Assembly (NCBI RefSeq): GCF_031082405.1
Contig: NZ_JAVHJU010000057.1
Span: 310,001 to 374,000 of the forward strand
Reading direction: 5' to 3'
From: Amycolatopsis sp. A133
GTDB taxonomy: Bacteria > Actinomycetota > Actinomycetes > Mycobacteriales > Pseudonocardiaceae
Length of the DNA stretch: 64,000 nt
Below, one piece after another: positions 14,579 to 25,052 of this stretch (within the stretch, counting starts at the first letter, position 1; each line of letters begins with the position of its first letter). Made by a program: the position numbers and the translations under genes. The notes beneath the pieces are model-generated. The model had not been told where the DNA came from and did no database searches. It worked only from the letters and a program-made list of their open reading frames with translations.

Positions 14579-16960
14579 ATGCTCCGGAGCGCGAGAACCG
14601 TGGCCGCGGTGTTCGCCGCGATCGTCTTGGCCGTGGCCGGCGGCGTCGTCGCCGCGACGCCGGCCCAGGCGGCCACCTCGATCACGATCAACGGGAGTTC
14701 GGGCGGCCGCACGTTCGACGGGGTCGGCGCGGTCAGCGGCGGCGGCGGGAACAGCCGCCTGCTGATCGACTACCCCGAGCCGCAGCGCGGCCAGATCCTC
14801 GACTACCTCTTCAAGCCCGGTTACGGCGCCGCCCTGCAGATCCTCAAGGTGGAAATGGGCGGGGACACCAACTCCACCAGCGGCGCGGAGCCCAGCCACG
14901 CCCACTTCCGCGGCGATCTCGACTGCAACCGCGGGTACGAGTGGTGGATCATGGAACAGGCCAAGGCGCGCAACCCCGGCATCAAGCTCGTGGGCCTGCC
15001 CTGGGGCGCGCCGGGCTGGATCGGCAACGGCACCTTCTTCTCCAGCGACCTGACGGACTACTACCTGTCGTGGCTGGGGTGCGCCAAGCAGCACGGGCTG
15101 ACCATCGACTACCTCACCAGCGTCCAGAACGAGAAGCAGTGGAGCGCGGACTGGACCGTCACCCTCCGCAACGCGCTCAACGCCAACGGGTACAGCGCCG
15201 TCAAGATCATCTCCGGTGACTCGTGGCCGGGCGACTGGGGTCCCGCGAGCGCGATCTCGACCAACACGGCCTACCGCAACGCGACCGACGTGCTGAGCGC
15301 CCACTACACCTGCGGCTACCTCAGCGCGCAGACCTCCTGCAGCGTCCCGGCGAACGTCACGAACACCGGAAAGACGCTGTGGTCCAGCGAAAACGGCTCC
15401 CAGGACTACAACGACGGCGCCAAGCCGCTGGCCCGCGGGATCAACCGCGTCTACCTCGACGGCAAGATGACCGCCTACCTCAACTGGGACCTGATCGCCG
15501 CCGTCACGCCGAACATCCCGTGGCCGACCGTGGGGCTGATCCTGGCCAACCAGCCGTGGTCGGGCTACTACTCGGTCGGCAAGGACGCGTGGGCGCTGGC
15601 GCACACGACGCAGTTCACCGCGCCGGGCTGGAAGTACCTCGACTCCTCCAGCGGCTACCTCGGCGGGAACCGCAACAACGGCAGCTACGTTTCGCTGAAG
15701 TCGCCGAACAACACCGACTACAGCACGATCATCGAGACGATGGACGCCACCTCGGCGCAGACGCTGAACCTGAACGTCACCGGCGGGCTGTCCGGCGGCC
15801 AGGTGCACGTGTGGGCGACCAACCTCAACTCGAACAACGCGGGTGACCACTTCGTCCACAGCACCGACATCACGCCGTCCGGCGGCGCTTACTCCCTGAC
15901 CGTCCAGCCCGGCTACCTCTACTCCATCACGACCACCACCGGGCCGGGCAAGGGCACGGCGACCAGCCCGCCTCAGGGTTCGCTGAACCTGCCCTACAGC
16001 GATGACTTCGAGTCATACGCGAAGGGCAAGGAGGCCAAGTACCTGATGGACATGGAGGGCGCCTTCGAGACTTCCGCCTGCGGGGCCGGCCGGGCGGGCA
16101 CCTGTGTGCGCCAGTCCGCGACGCAGAAGACGATCCCCTGGAAGAAGTTCGTCGACCCCTACGCGCTGCTGGGCAACGTGGCTTGGAGCAACTACACGCT
16201 CAGCACGGACGTGCTGCTGGAGAAGTCCGGGTACGTCGAGCTGCTCGGCCGGGCCGGCTCGCAGGACACGGGCAACCAGGGCGCGCTGAACGCGTACTAC
16301 CTGCGGGTGAGCGACAACGGCGCCTGGTCGATCCGGCGCAACAACACCAGCCAGCAGAACACGACCCTGCGCACCGGCACGACGGCCGCGCTCGGCACCG
16401 GCAGCTGGCACAAGCTGTCACTGGGCTTCTCCGGCAGCACCATCACCGCCTCCGTCGACGGCACCGTGCTCGGCACGGTCACCGACGGCACCTTCCCGGC
16501 CGGCCAGGTCGGGATCGGCACGAGCGTCGGGGAGACCGCGCAGTTCGACAACCTCGCCGTCACCGGTTCGGGTGGCGGGTCGACCTCCATCCTGCGCAAC
16601 ACCGGTGCCGGCCGCTGCCTCGACGTCCCGAACGTGTCCCAGACCAACGGCACCCAGGTGGCGCTGTGGGACTGCAACGGCGGCAGCAACCAGCAGTGGA
16701 CCCTCACCTCCGGCAAGCAGCTGCTGGTCTACGGCAGCAAGTGCCTCGACGCCGAGGGCGCCGGCACCACCGCGGGCACCCGGGCGATCATCTGGGACTG
16801 CACGGGCGGTGCCAACCAGCAGTGGAACGCCGGCACCGACGGGACCATCACCAGTGTCCAGTCGGGACTCTGCCTGGCGCCGAACGGCACCGGGAACAGC
16901 ACGCCGGTGACCCTGCAGGCCTGCACGGGCAGCAGCGCCCAGAAGTGGGGCCGGAGCTAG
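14579..16960 (+). CDS. secreted GH59 galactocerebrosidase-family beta-galactosidase with ricin-type domain
   Basis: 793 aa from ATG 14579, with GAGG 7 bases before. Signal peptide to about residue 35 (ATPAQAA). The GH59 core is unmistakable: GRTFDGVGAVSGGGGNSRLL, DYLFKPGYGAALQILKVEMG, GYEWWIMEQAKARNP and KLVGLPWGAPGWIG. The acid/base is the Glu in SVQNEK (about 183) and the nucleophile the Glu in WSSENGSQD (about 271). A laminin-G-like domain (about 470-660) and a ricin-B trefoil with QQW repeats (about 670-793) follow. In animals the family cleaves galactosylceramide; here a plant beta-galactan or galactoside is more likely, which is inference. Confidence 0.93.
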   Translation: MLRSARTVAAVFAAIVLAVAGGVVAATPAQAATSITINGSSGGRTFDGVGAVSGGGGNSRLLIDYPEPQRGQILDYLFKPGYGAALQILKVEMGGDTNSTSGAEPSHAHFRGDLDCNRGYEWWIMEQAKARNPGIKLVGLPWGAPGWIGNGTFFSSDLTDYYLSWLGCAKQHGLTIDYLTSVQNEKQWSADWTVTLRNALNANGYSAVKIISGDSWPGDWGPASAISTNTAYRNATDVLSAHYTCGYLSAQTSCSVPANVTNTGKTLWSSENGSQDYNDGAKPLARGINRVYLDGKMTAYLNWDLIAAVTPNIPWPTVGLILANQPWSGYYSVGKDAWALAHTTQFTAPGWKYLDSSSGYLGGNRNNGSYVSLKSPNNTDYSTIIETMDATSAQTLNLNVTGGLSGGQVHVWATNLNSNNAGDHFVHSTDITPSGGAYSLTVQPGYLYSITTTTGPGKGTATSPPQGSLNLPYSDDFESYAKGKEAKYLMDMEGAFETSACGAGRAGTCVRQSATQKTIPWKKFVDPYALLGNVAWSNYTLSTDVLLEKSGYVELLGRAGSQDTGNQGALNAYYLRVSDNGAWSIRRNNTSQQNTTLRTGTTAALGTGSWHKLSLGFSGSTITASVDGTVLGTVTDGTFPAGQVGIGTSVGETAQFDNLAVTGSGGGSTSILRNTGAGRCLDVPNVSQTNGTQVALWDCNGGSNQQWTLTSGKQLLVYGSKCLDAEGAGTTAGTRAIIWDCTGGANQQWNAGTDGTITSVQSGLCLAPNGTGNSTPVTLQACTGSSAQKWGRS

Positions 16961-17026
16961 CGGCACTGCTTTCCGGACGCGACGCGCAGCCCGCCGGGAT
17001 CCGGCGAGCTCGCGGAGGGAGAGGAC

Positions 17027-17066
17027 CTGGCCTGCCCCACCGCTTCGACGCGGCGGGGCAGGCCAG
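17027..17066. terminator. hairpin between convergent GH59 and alcohol dehydrogenase genes
   Basis: CTGGCCTGCCCC (17027-17038) pairs perfectly with 17055-17066, with further CCGC/GCGG pairing inside. It stands between two convergent stops (16960 and 17082) and can serve both directions. Confidence 0.75.
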
Positions 17067-17081
17067 GGTCCTGCGGGGCCG

Positions 17082-18116
17082 TCAGCCGAGGTCGGCGAGG
17101 TCGAGGACGAAGCGGTAGCGGACGTCGTTGCGGGCCAGGCGGTCCAGGACGTCGTTCACCCGGGCCGACGGGACGACTTCGACGTCGGCGGTGATGTCGT
17201 GGCGTCCGCAGAATTCGAGCATCGCGGCGGTCGCGGCCCGGCCGCCGCTGCCCGCGGAGGTCAGCTTCTTGCGGCCCACCAGCAGGTCCATCGCCTCCAG
17301 CGTGATCGAGCCGAGGTGACCGACCTGGCAGAGGGTGCCGTCCAGGGCGACCAGGCGCAGGTACGGGCCGAGGTCGTGGGGCACGGCGATCGTGTCGATC
17401 ACCACGTCGAACCGGTCGCGGGCCGCCGTCAGCGCCTCCGGGTCCGTCGAGAGCAGCAGTTCCCGGGCTCCGAGGCGGCTCGCGTCGGCGGCCTTCCCGG
17501 CCGAACGGCTGATCACCGTCGTCTCCGCGCCGAGGGCGACCGCGAGCTTGACCGCCAGGTGCCCGAGGCCGCCGAGCCCGGCCACCGCCACCCGGGTGCC
17601 CGGCCCGGCGCCGAGCGCCCGCAGCGGCTCCCAGACCGTGATGCCCGCGCACAGCAACGGGGCGGCAGCGGCGGGGTCGAGACCCGCGGGGAGCCGGTAG
17701 GCGAACTCCTCCCGGACCACGTACTCGCGGGAGAACGCGCCCAGCGTGGGGGAGCCGTCGTGGCGGTCGGTCCCGCCGTAGGTCAGCGTCGGGAATTCGG
17801 CGCAGAAGTTCTCCTGGCCGCGGCGGCACATCGCGCACTTCCCGCAGGAGTCGACGATGTTGCCGACCGCGACCGGATCACCGGGGGCGAACCGGGTCAC
17901 CGCGGGGCCGGTCTCGGTCACGACGCCGGTGAACTCGTGGCCCGGCACCAGCGACGTGTCGCGGTCGCCGCGCACCGAGTGCAGGTCGGTGTGGCAGACC
18001 CCGCAGTGGCCGATCCGGATCGCGATGTCGTCGTCGCGCAGGTCGCGCCGGTCGAGGGTGGTGCGCCTGAGCGTCGGCTCGTGCGCGCCGGCCAGCCAGC
18101 CGGTGGTGGTTCGCAT
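17082..18116 (-). CDS. zinc-dependent alcohol dehydrogenase (cinnamyl-alcohol dehydrogenase-like)
   Basis: 344 aa from ATG 18116, with GGGAG 5 bases upstream; another ATG 12 bases earlier is less well placed. Catalytic zinc ligands: Cys in GHCGVCHTDLHS, His-Glu in VPGHEFTG, and Cys in LLCAGITVWEPL. Structural zinc: the four Cys of SCGKCAMCRRGQENFC. NAD(P) fold: VAVAGLGGLGHLAVKLA. This is the NADPH-dependent aldehyde reductase/cinnamyl-alcohol branch of MDR enzymes. It is divergent from a TetR gene with two operator copies between them, so it is probably a repressed, aldehyde-inducible detoxification enzyme. Confidence 0.92.
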   Translation of the reverse strand: MRTTTGWLAGAHEPTLRRTTLDRRDLRDDDIAIRIGHCGVCHTDLHSVRGDRDTSLVPGHEFTGVVTETGPAVTRFAPGDPVAVGNIVDSCGKCAMCRRGQENFCAEFPTLTYGGTDRHDGSPTLGAFSREYVVREEFAYRLPAGLDPAAAAPLLCAGITVWEPLRALGAGPGTRVAVAGLGGLGHLAVKLAVALGAETTVISRSAGKAADASRLGARELLLSTDPEALTAARDRFDVVIDTIAVPHDLGPYLRLVALDGTLCQVGHLGSITLEAMDLLVGRKKLTSAGSGGRAATAAMLEFCGRHDITADVEVVPSARVNDVLDRLARNDVRYRFVLDLADLG

Positions 18117-18132
18117 CGCAGCTCCCAAGAAA

Positions 18133-18200
18133 ACAGAACAGTCGGTTTACTTTCTCGAAGCTAGCGCGCAGGGGCGCAGAAAGCAAACCGACTGTTCTGT
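18133..18200. promoter_or_regulatory. paired TetR operator between alcohol dehydrogenase and TetR genes
   Basis: ACAGAACAGTCGGTTT (18133-18148) and its exact reverse complement (18185-18200) are 36 bp apart. Each 16-mer itself contains a partial dyad, AACnGnCnGTT. One copy is adjacent to each divergent gene, the classic layout for joint repression by the TetR protein at 18215. Confidence 0.8.
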
Positions 18201-18214
18201 TGTAGGCTGGGGGC

Positions 18215-18808
18215 ATGGCCGAGAAGTCGCTGACCTCCCGCGGAGCCGCCACGAAGCAGCGCATCGTGGACGCGGCGACCGAAGAGTTCGCCCGGTACGG
18301 CATCGCCGGCGCCCGGGTCGAGCGCATCGTCGAGGCGGCCCGGACCAACCGGGCCCAGCTGTACGGCTACTTCGGCAGCAAGGAAGGGCTGTTCGACGCG
18401 ATCTTCCACGCCTCGCTGGAGCGGATCGTGAACGTGGTGCCGATCGACGGAACCGACCTCGCCGGCTGGGCGGTCCGCCTCTACGACGAGTACCTGCGCC
18501 GCCCGGACCTCATCCGGCTCGCCACGTGGACCCGCCTCGAGCGCCGTCCGGCCGGGCACCTGGTGGACAACGCCGACCGGATGGACGACCCCAAGCTGCG
18601 CGCCATCGCCGCGGCGCAGGACGCGGGGCTGGTCCGGCAGGGCGACCCGTTCGACCTGATGGCCATCGTGATCGCGATGTCGATGGCGTGGTCGCCGGTC
18701 AGCAACGTCTACGCGGCCACGGACGCGGAGCCCGCCGAGCTCCACGACCGGCGCCGGGAACTGTTGCGGGAGTGCGTGCGCGGCGCCATCACGCCGTCCG
18801 GCGTTTGA
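18215..18808 (+). CDS. TetR-family repressor divergent from the alcohol dehydrogenase
   Basis: 197 aa. The HTH is IVDAATEEFARYGIAGARVERIVEAARTNRAQLYGYFGSKEGLF (residues 17-60), with a C-terminal helical domain similar to the TetR_C group containing RPDLIRLATWTRLERRP. The start is a plain ATG. It should bind the paired 16-bp dyads in the 98 bp divergent region and repress both itself and the dehydrogenase. Its last 20 bp overlap the end of the convergent ABC permease gene. Confidence 0.9.
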   Translation: MAEKSLTSRGAATKQRIVDAATEEFARYGIAGARVERIVEAARTNRAQLYGYFGSKEGLFDAIFHASLERIVNVVPIDGTDLAGWAVRLYDEYLRRPDLIRLATWTRLERRPAGHLVDNADRMDDPKLRAIAAAQDAGLVRQGDPFDLMAIVIAMSMAWSPVSNVYAATDAEPAELHDRRRELLRECVRGAITPSGV

Positions 18809-19571
18809 ACAGCCGGCCCGTCGCCGCGACCGACAGGGCGAGGACGCCGCCGCACCACGCGAGCGCGATCCACGCGCTGGTCCCGACCGGGGTGCCGAGC
18901 AGGAATCCGCGCAGCGCCTCGATCAGTGGCGTGAACGGCTGGTTGTCCGCGAACCCGTGGATCCACGCCGGCATCGTGTCCACCGGCACGAACGCACTGC
19001 TCGGGTACGGCAGGAACATCACGAAGAACGTGAACCCGCTCGCCGCCTCCGGGGTCTTCGTCAGCAGGCCGACCGCCGCGGACGCCCACGACAGCGCCAG
19101 GATCGCGGCCAGCAGCAGCCCGGCGGCCGCCATCCAGTCCACAACGGACGCCGAGGGCCGGAAGCCGATCAGGAACGCGACACCGAGCACCAGCGCGGTC
19201 GACACGAGGTTGCGGGCGGTGCTCGCGGCGACGTGCCCGCCCAGCACCGACGCGCCACGCACGTCCATCGACCGGAACCGGTCCATGATCCCGCCGGTCA
19301 TGTCGTTCGTGACGGCCACCGCGGTGAGCGAGGCACCGAACGACGCGCACAGCACGATCACGCCGGGCACCACGTACGTCACGTACGCGGTGCCGGTCTG
19401 GATCGCGCCGCCGAACATGTAGACGAAGAGCAGCATCAGCATGATCGGCAGGGCGACCGAGGTGATCAGCGCGTCGCCGTTGCGCATCGTCAACGTGGTC
19501 GCGCGGCGGACCAGCACGCCGAGGTCGCCCAGCGGCGAGGCGGGACGGGCGGCGGAGGACGGGTCAGACAC
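18789..19571 (-). CDS. ABC-2 type permease, DrrB-like
   Basis: 260 aa with six hydrophobic spans, among them ITSVALPIMLMLLFVYMFGG and YVVPGVIVLCASFGASLTAV. GGIMDRFRSMDVRGASVLGGH is the conserved cytoplasmic segment of the ABC-2 family, and the last span is followed by LFKRRTA. Its start overlaps the ATPase gene end by 8 bp (19564-19571), so both form one exporter for a hydrophobic compound, as in the DrrAB daunorubicin and oleandomycin systems. The exported compound is unknown. Confidence 0.9.
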   Translation of the reverse strand: MSDPSSAARPASPLGDLGVLVRRATTLTMRNGDALITSVALPIMLMLLFVYMFGGAIQTGTAYVTYVVPGVIVLCASFGASLTAVAVTNDMTGGIMDRFRSMDVRGASVLGGHVAASTARNLVSTALVLGVAFLIGFRPSASVVDWMAAAGLLLAAILALSWASAAVGLLTKTPEAASGFTFFVMFLPYPSSAFVPVDTMPAWIHGFADNQPFTPLIEALRGFLLGTPVGTSAWIALAWCGGVLALSVAATGRLFKRRTA

Positions 19572-20526
19572 CGGCTCGCTCCTTGTCGTCGGTGGTCGCG
19601 TGCCCGGTCAGCGCCAGGAACACGTCGTCGAGGGTGGTGGAGTGCACGGCGAACCGCGCCACCGCGGTGCGAGCCGGGTCGAGCGTGTCGAGCAGTGCGC
19701 GGATGTGGCCCGCGCTGCCGTCGGTCGCGACCGACAGCGACAGCCGTTCGCGGTCGGGCAGCAGCGCACGGTCGCCGAGGTGGGCGGCGAGCGCGTCGAA
19801 CGCGGCCCGATCGGTGAGCGTCAGGCCGAGCCGGTGGCCCGACACCTGCTGCTTGAGCTGCGTCGCGGTGCCCTCCGCGACGATCCGGCCGCCGTCGACG
19901 AGCGCGATCCGGTCGGCCAGCTTGTCGGCCTCCTCCAGGTATTGCGTCGTCAGGAAGATCGTGACGCCGGAGCGCGCGAGATCGGAGAGCACGGTCCACA
20001 TCGCCGCCCGGCTGCGCGGGTCGAGGCCGGTGGTCGGTTCGTCGAGGAAGAGGACCGCGGGCCGCACGACCAGGCTCGCGGCCAGGTCGAGGCGCCGGCG
20101 CAGGCCACCCGAGTAGGTGCTGATGCGGCGCGTGCCGACGTCGCCGAGGTCGAACTGCGCGAGCAGTTCGGCTGCCCGGGCGGCGGCCGCGCGCCGGGAA
20201 AGGCGGCACAGCCTGCCGATCATCAGCAGGTTCTCCGCGCCGGTCTGCGCTTCGTCGAGCGCGGTGTCCTGGCCGGTGAGGCTGATGCTGCGGCGCACCA
20301 GCCCACGGTCACGCACGACGTCGTGCCCCGCGACCCGGGCCGAGCCCGCGTCGGGGCTGGTCAGGGTGGTCAAGATCCGCACGGTGGTGGTCTTGCCGGC
20401 GCCGTTCGGGCCGAGGAGCGAGAACACGCTGCCCGGCGGCACGTGCAGGTCGATCCCGGCGAGCACCGGCACCGAGCCGTAGGACTTCGTGAGGCCGGTA
20501 GCCTCGATCGCTGGTTCGCCGGGCAT
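19564..20526 (-). CDS. ABC transporter ATP-binding protein, DrrA-like
   Basis: 320 aa. Walker A GPNGAGKTTTVRIL (about 40-50), signature YSGGLRRRLDLAASL, Walker B VLFLDEPTTGLDPRSR, and the DrrA-type C-terminal extension with a DDVFLALTGH end. It energises the DrrB-like permease encoded immediately downstream. It is divergent from a TetR gene, and the 109 bp between them contains two direct copies of TACTGCGTA. Confidence 0.93.
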   Translation of the reverse strand: MPGEPAIEATGLTKSYGSVPVLAGIDLHVPPGSVFSLLGPNGAGKTTTVRILTTLTSPDAGSARVAGHDVVRDRGLVRRSISLTGQDTALDEAQTGAENLLMIGRLCRLSRRAAAARAAELLAQFDLGDVGTRRISTYSGGLRRRLDLAASLVVRPAVLFLDEPTTGLDPRSRAAMWTVLSDLARSGVTIFLTTQYLEEADKLADRIALVDGGRIVAEGTATQLKQQVSGHRLGLTLTDRAAFDALAAHLGDRALLPDRERLSLSVATDGSAGHIRALLDTLDPARTAVARFAVHSTTLDDVFLALTGHATTDDKERAGV

Positions 20527-20557
20527 GGTTCCCCCTGGGAGTTCGTCGACGACGGCG

Positions 20558-20587
20558 TACTGCGTACGCGATAAACTTTACTGCGTA
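20558..20587. promoter_or_regulatory. two direct copies of TACTGCGTA between DrrA-like and TetR genes
   Basis: TACTGCGTA occurs at 20558-20566 and 20579-20587, 21 bp apart (two helical turns). Each is a short dyad (TACnGnGTA). The position suits a TetR operator that controls both the exporter and the regulator. Confidence 0.55.
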
Positions 20588-20635
20588 GGGCTTAAACAGT
20601 GAATCGGGGTTTTTCCCTGAGACGAGGTAGGGGTG

Positions 20636-21397
20636 ATGAGCGGCGACAACTCGGAGACCGGGCTCCCGGCCAGTTTCGAGCTGGTCTGGGGCGTGCGCGA
20701 CCGGCCGACCAAGGGGCCCAAACGCGGACTGTCGCTCGAACAGATCGTCGAGGCGGCCATCGACGTCGCCGACGCCGAGGGCATCGGGGGCCTCTCCATG
20801 GGCCGCGTCGCGAAGGAGCTCGGCGCATCGGCCATGTCGCTCTACCGCTACCTCGCTTCGAAGGACGAGCTGCTCGCGCTCATGATCGACGGCGCGTTCG
20901 GCCGGCTCGACGTCGCCGAGCCCGCCGAAGGCACCTGGCGCGGGCGGCTCGAGCGGTGGGCCGAGATCGAGCTCGCCGCCTACCGCCGGTTCCCGTGGGT
21001 GCTGCGCATCCCGGTCACCGGCGCGCCGATCATGCCGAACCAGCTGCGGTTCCTGGAATGGGGACTGCGGGCGCTCGGCGGTACCGGGCTCGCCGAGCAG
21101 GACAAGCTGTCGGCCGTCTTGCTCGTCACCAGCTTCACCCGCAGCTTCGCCATGCTCAGCGGTGACATCGCGGCCGCGTTCGAGTCGGCGGACCCGACGA
21201 CCGCGCGCGTCATGCCGCAGTACGGCGAGCTGATCAAGAAGCTGACCACCCGAGCGGAGTACCCCGCCCTGCACGCGGTGGTCGACGCGGGCACGTTCGA
21301 CGACGCCGGGGACTTCGACGGCCTCGACCACGACTTCCGGTTCGGGCTCGAGCGCGTGCTCGACGGCATCGAGACACTCGTCGACCGCCACGCGTGA
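20636..21397 (+). CDS. TetR-family regulator with TetR_C domain
   Basis: 253 aa from ATG 20636 with AGGTAGGGG upstream. The HTH is offset to residues about 35-80 (GLSLEQIVEAAIDVADAEGIGGLSMGRVAKELGASAMSLYRYLASKDELL) behind a polar N-terminal arm with KGPKRG. The C-terminal domain resembles the TetR class repressors of drug exporters (FLEWGLRALGGTGLAEQDKLSAV). The divergent DrrAB-type exporter is its likely target. Confidence 0.88.
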   Translation: MSGDNSETGLPASFELVWGVRDRPTKGPKRGLSLEQIVEAAIDVADAEGIGGLSMGRVAKELGASAMSLYRYLASKDELLALMIDGAFGRLDVAEPAEGTWRGRLERWAEIELAAYRRFPWVLRIPVTGAPIMPNQLRFLEWGLRALGGTGLAEQDKLSAVLLVTSFTRSFAMLSGDIAAAFESADPTTARVMPQYGELIKKLTTRAEYPALHAVVDAGTFDDAGDFDGLDHDFRFGLERVLDGIETLVDRHA

Positions 21398-21469
21398 CCG
21401 AGGGGACCCGCCGGCAGGCCGCAACCCGGCTGCCCGAAAATCCACGATCGCTGTCCGGGGCACGTCACC

Positions 21470-21487
21470 CACCTCGACGTGGAGGTG
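21470..21487. promoter_or_regulatory. 18-bp dyad upstream of the acyl-CoA ligase
   Basis: CACCTCGACGTGGAGGTG matches its reverse complement at 16 of 18 positions. It lies in the 201 bp gap between the TetR stop and the ligase start, about 112 bp upstream of the ATG. The binding protein is unknown. Confidence 0.4.
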
Positions 21488-21598
21488 ATCACCACCGGAG
21501 CGGGCGGACGAGTGGGAGGTTCTGACCTCTCGGCCGGCTGGGAGGCGCACCTAGGGTCACTCGCGACGAGAAGACTCCCGCCGACCGGAAGAGGCGTC

Positions 21599-23212
<1,614 letters not shown>

Positions 23213-23218
23213 GGAGGT

Positions 23219-24907
23219 TCAGGACGGGCCGGCCGCGGTCTCCCGGAGCTGGTGCAGCCGCAACCCCAGCTGCAGCTCCAGGTCGTTCCCGTGGCGGTAG
23301 TCGAAGCCGAGGACGGTGCCGGCCCGGTCCAGGCGCTTGAGCAGCGTGTTCACGTGCAGGTGCAACGCCCTCGCCGTGGCCGCGACATTGGCCCGGTGGA
23401 CGTAGTACGCGGTCAGCGTGCCGACCAGGTCGGTGCCCCGCTGCCGGTCGTACTCGAGGAGCGCGCCGATCGAGGCGGTCAGGAAGCGGTCGAGCTCGCC
23501 GGCGCGCTCGGGGTCGAACACCATGGCGTACAAGGCATACTCGCGCGTGGTCGCGCCCACGTCGGTGTGGCCGAGCGCGCGCAGCACGGCGCCGCAGCGG
23601 CCGGCCAGGGAAAACGCTCGTGACCAGTCGTGGCCGCTCGCGCGTTCCCCGACCACGACGACCGGGCCGCCCAGTTTGCGCCGCAGTCCGGTGTGGACCT
23701 CCGCGACCGTGCGCTCGGCGTCGGTGCCGGGGAGGATCATCGTGGCGCGGCCCAGGTGCTCGCCGGCCAGGCCGGCGCGGTCGCGGGCGATGTCGTGCAG
23801 GTGGCGCGAAAGGTCGGCCGGTGCCACCGCGGGGGAGTCCGCGACCACGACCAGGTCCAGGCGGTCGACGTCGATGTTGCGCGCCCGGGCGCGGGCGCGC
23901 TGGGCCGGGCCGATGCCCGGGCTGCCGACCATCAGCTCGGTCAGGAGCTCTCCGCTCAGCCGCTCGCCGGCCTCGGCCACGGCGCGCTCCCGGAGGATGA
24001 GCAACCCCAGGATGTGCGTGGCGCGTTCGAGGGTCCGCAGGTCGGTGTCGTCGACGGTGGCCGACGGCCGGCTCCACACCAGCGCGCCGAGGTAGCTGTC
24101 GCCCGCCTGGATCGCGGCCACGCTGCGGGTCGTACCGTCCGCGCCCGCCGACACCGTGCAGCGGCCGGAGCGGCGCGCGGCTTCGACGGCGTCGGCCAGG
24201 TCGGTCTCGCCCGGGCGGTCGAGGAGCGTGACGCGGCCGCCCAGCTGGTCGGCGAGGTGCTGCGCGACGTCGCCCGGTGTCCCGCCGCCCAGCACCACCC
24301 CGGTCAGGGCCTCGTGGATCGCCTGCGCCCGCTCGATCTTCCGGTACGCGACCCGCAGCTCGCGCAGGGCGGTCCGGCTCGCTTCGTAGAGCCGGGCGTT
24401 GTCGAGCGCGACCGCGGCGTGGTCGGCGAACGCGTTCAGCAGCGCGATTTCTTCGGCCTGGAAGGACCGTTCGGAGCGGTCCGCGGCGAACAGGGCCCCC
24501 ACCGCTTCGCCGCGGATGACCAGCGGCACCCCGAGCAGCGCCACCAGCTCCTCGGTGACGACCAGGCGGTCGAAGTTCGGGTCGTGCTGGATGAGCGTCG
24601 AGGTGGCGTAGTCGCGCACCCAGTGCGGGCTCTTGGAGGCCAGCACCTTGCCGCCGAGCCCCACCGTGGCCGGGATGGCCGCCGCCAGGAACTCGGCGGA
24701 GATCGTGCCCTCCGACGCGCGCGCCGACAACCGGCCGTCCGCGCCGACCAGCGAGAGGTAGGTGAAGTCCGTGCCGATCAGGTCGTGGGCGTGGTGCACG
24801 ATCGACTGCAGGACCTGATCGAGCTCGCCCAGGGCGGTCAGCGATTTGACGGTCGCGTACAACGACGCCAGTTCACGCTGCCGGCGCGGCTCCGCCTCAC
24901 TGGTCAC
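23219..24907 (-). CDS. GAF-domain PucR-family transcriptional regulator
   Basis: 562 aa from GTG 24907; AGGAGG 8 bases before fixes the start, although the frame is open to 24976. The GAF sensor is at about residues 25-170 (TALGELDQVLQSIVHHAHDLIG to LNAFADHAAVALDNARLYEAS). A middle degenerate sensor region is followed by the PucR C-terminal helix-turn-helix (YYVHRANVAATARALHLHVNTLLKRLDR, near 515-545). Such regulators respond to aromatic or diacid catabolites. It lies between the ligase and the MHS importer and is divergent from the latter. Confidence 0.88.
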   Translation of the reverse strand: MTSEAEPRRQRELASLYATVKSLTALGELDQVLQSIVHHAHDLIGTDFTYLSLVGADGRLSARASEGTISAEFLAAAIPATVGLGGKVLASKSPHWVRDYATSTLIQHDPNFDRLVVTEELVALLGVPLVIRGEAVGALFAADRSERSFQAEEIALLNAFADHAAVALDNARLYEASRTALRELRVAYRKIERAQAIHEALTGVVLGGGTPGDVAQHLADQLGGRVTLLDRPGETDLADAVEAARRSGRCTVSAGADGTTRSVAAIQAGDSYLGALVWSRPSATVDDTDLRTLERATHILGLLILRERAVAEAGERLSGELLTELMVGSPGIGPAQRARARARNIDVDRLDLVVVADSPAVAPADLSRHLHDIARDRAGLAGEHLGRATMILPGTDAERTVAEVHTGLRRKLGGPVVVVGERASGHDWSRAFSLAGRCGAVLRALGHTDVGATTREYALYAMVFDPERAGELDRFLTASIGALLEYDRQRGTDLVGTLTAYYVHRANVAATARALHLHVNTLLKRLDRAGTVLGFDYRHGNDLELQLGLRLHQLRETAAGPS

Positions 24908-25052
24908 GGCGGCGTCCTCCTCGGCTCCGGGTGGGCGAAAGACCCACCGCTGCGGCGGGAGGAGTGGGTGGTCCACACCTCAGCTCGCAGCGTAACGGCG
25001 CCCTACCATCACCGCCATCACCTGCCGGCGCTCCTCGACGAAGGCGGCATCC

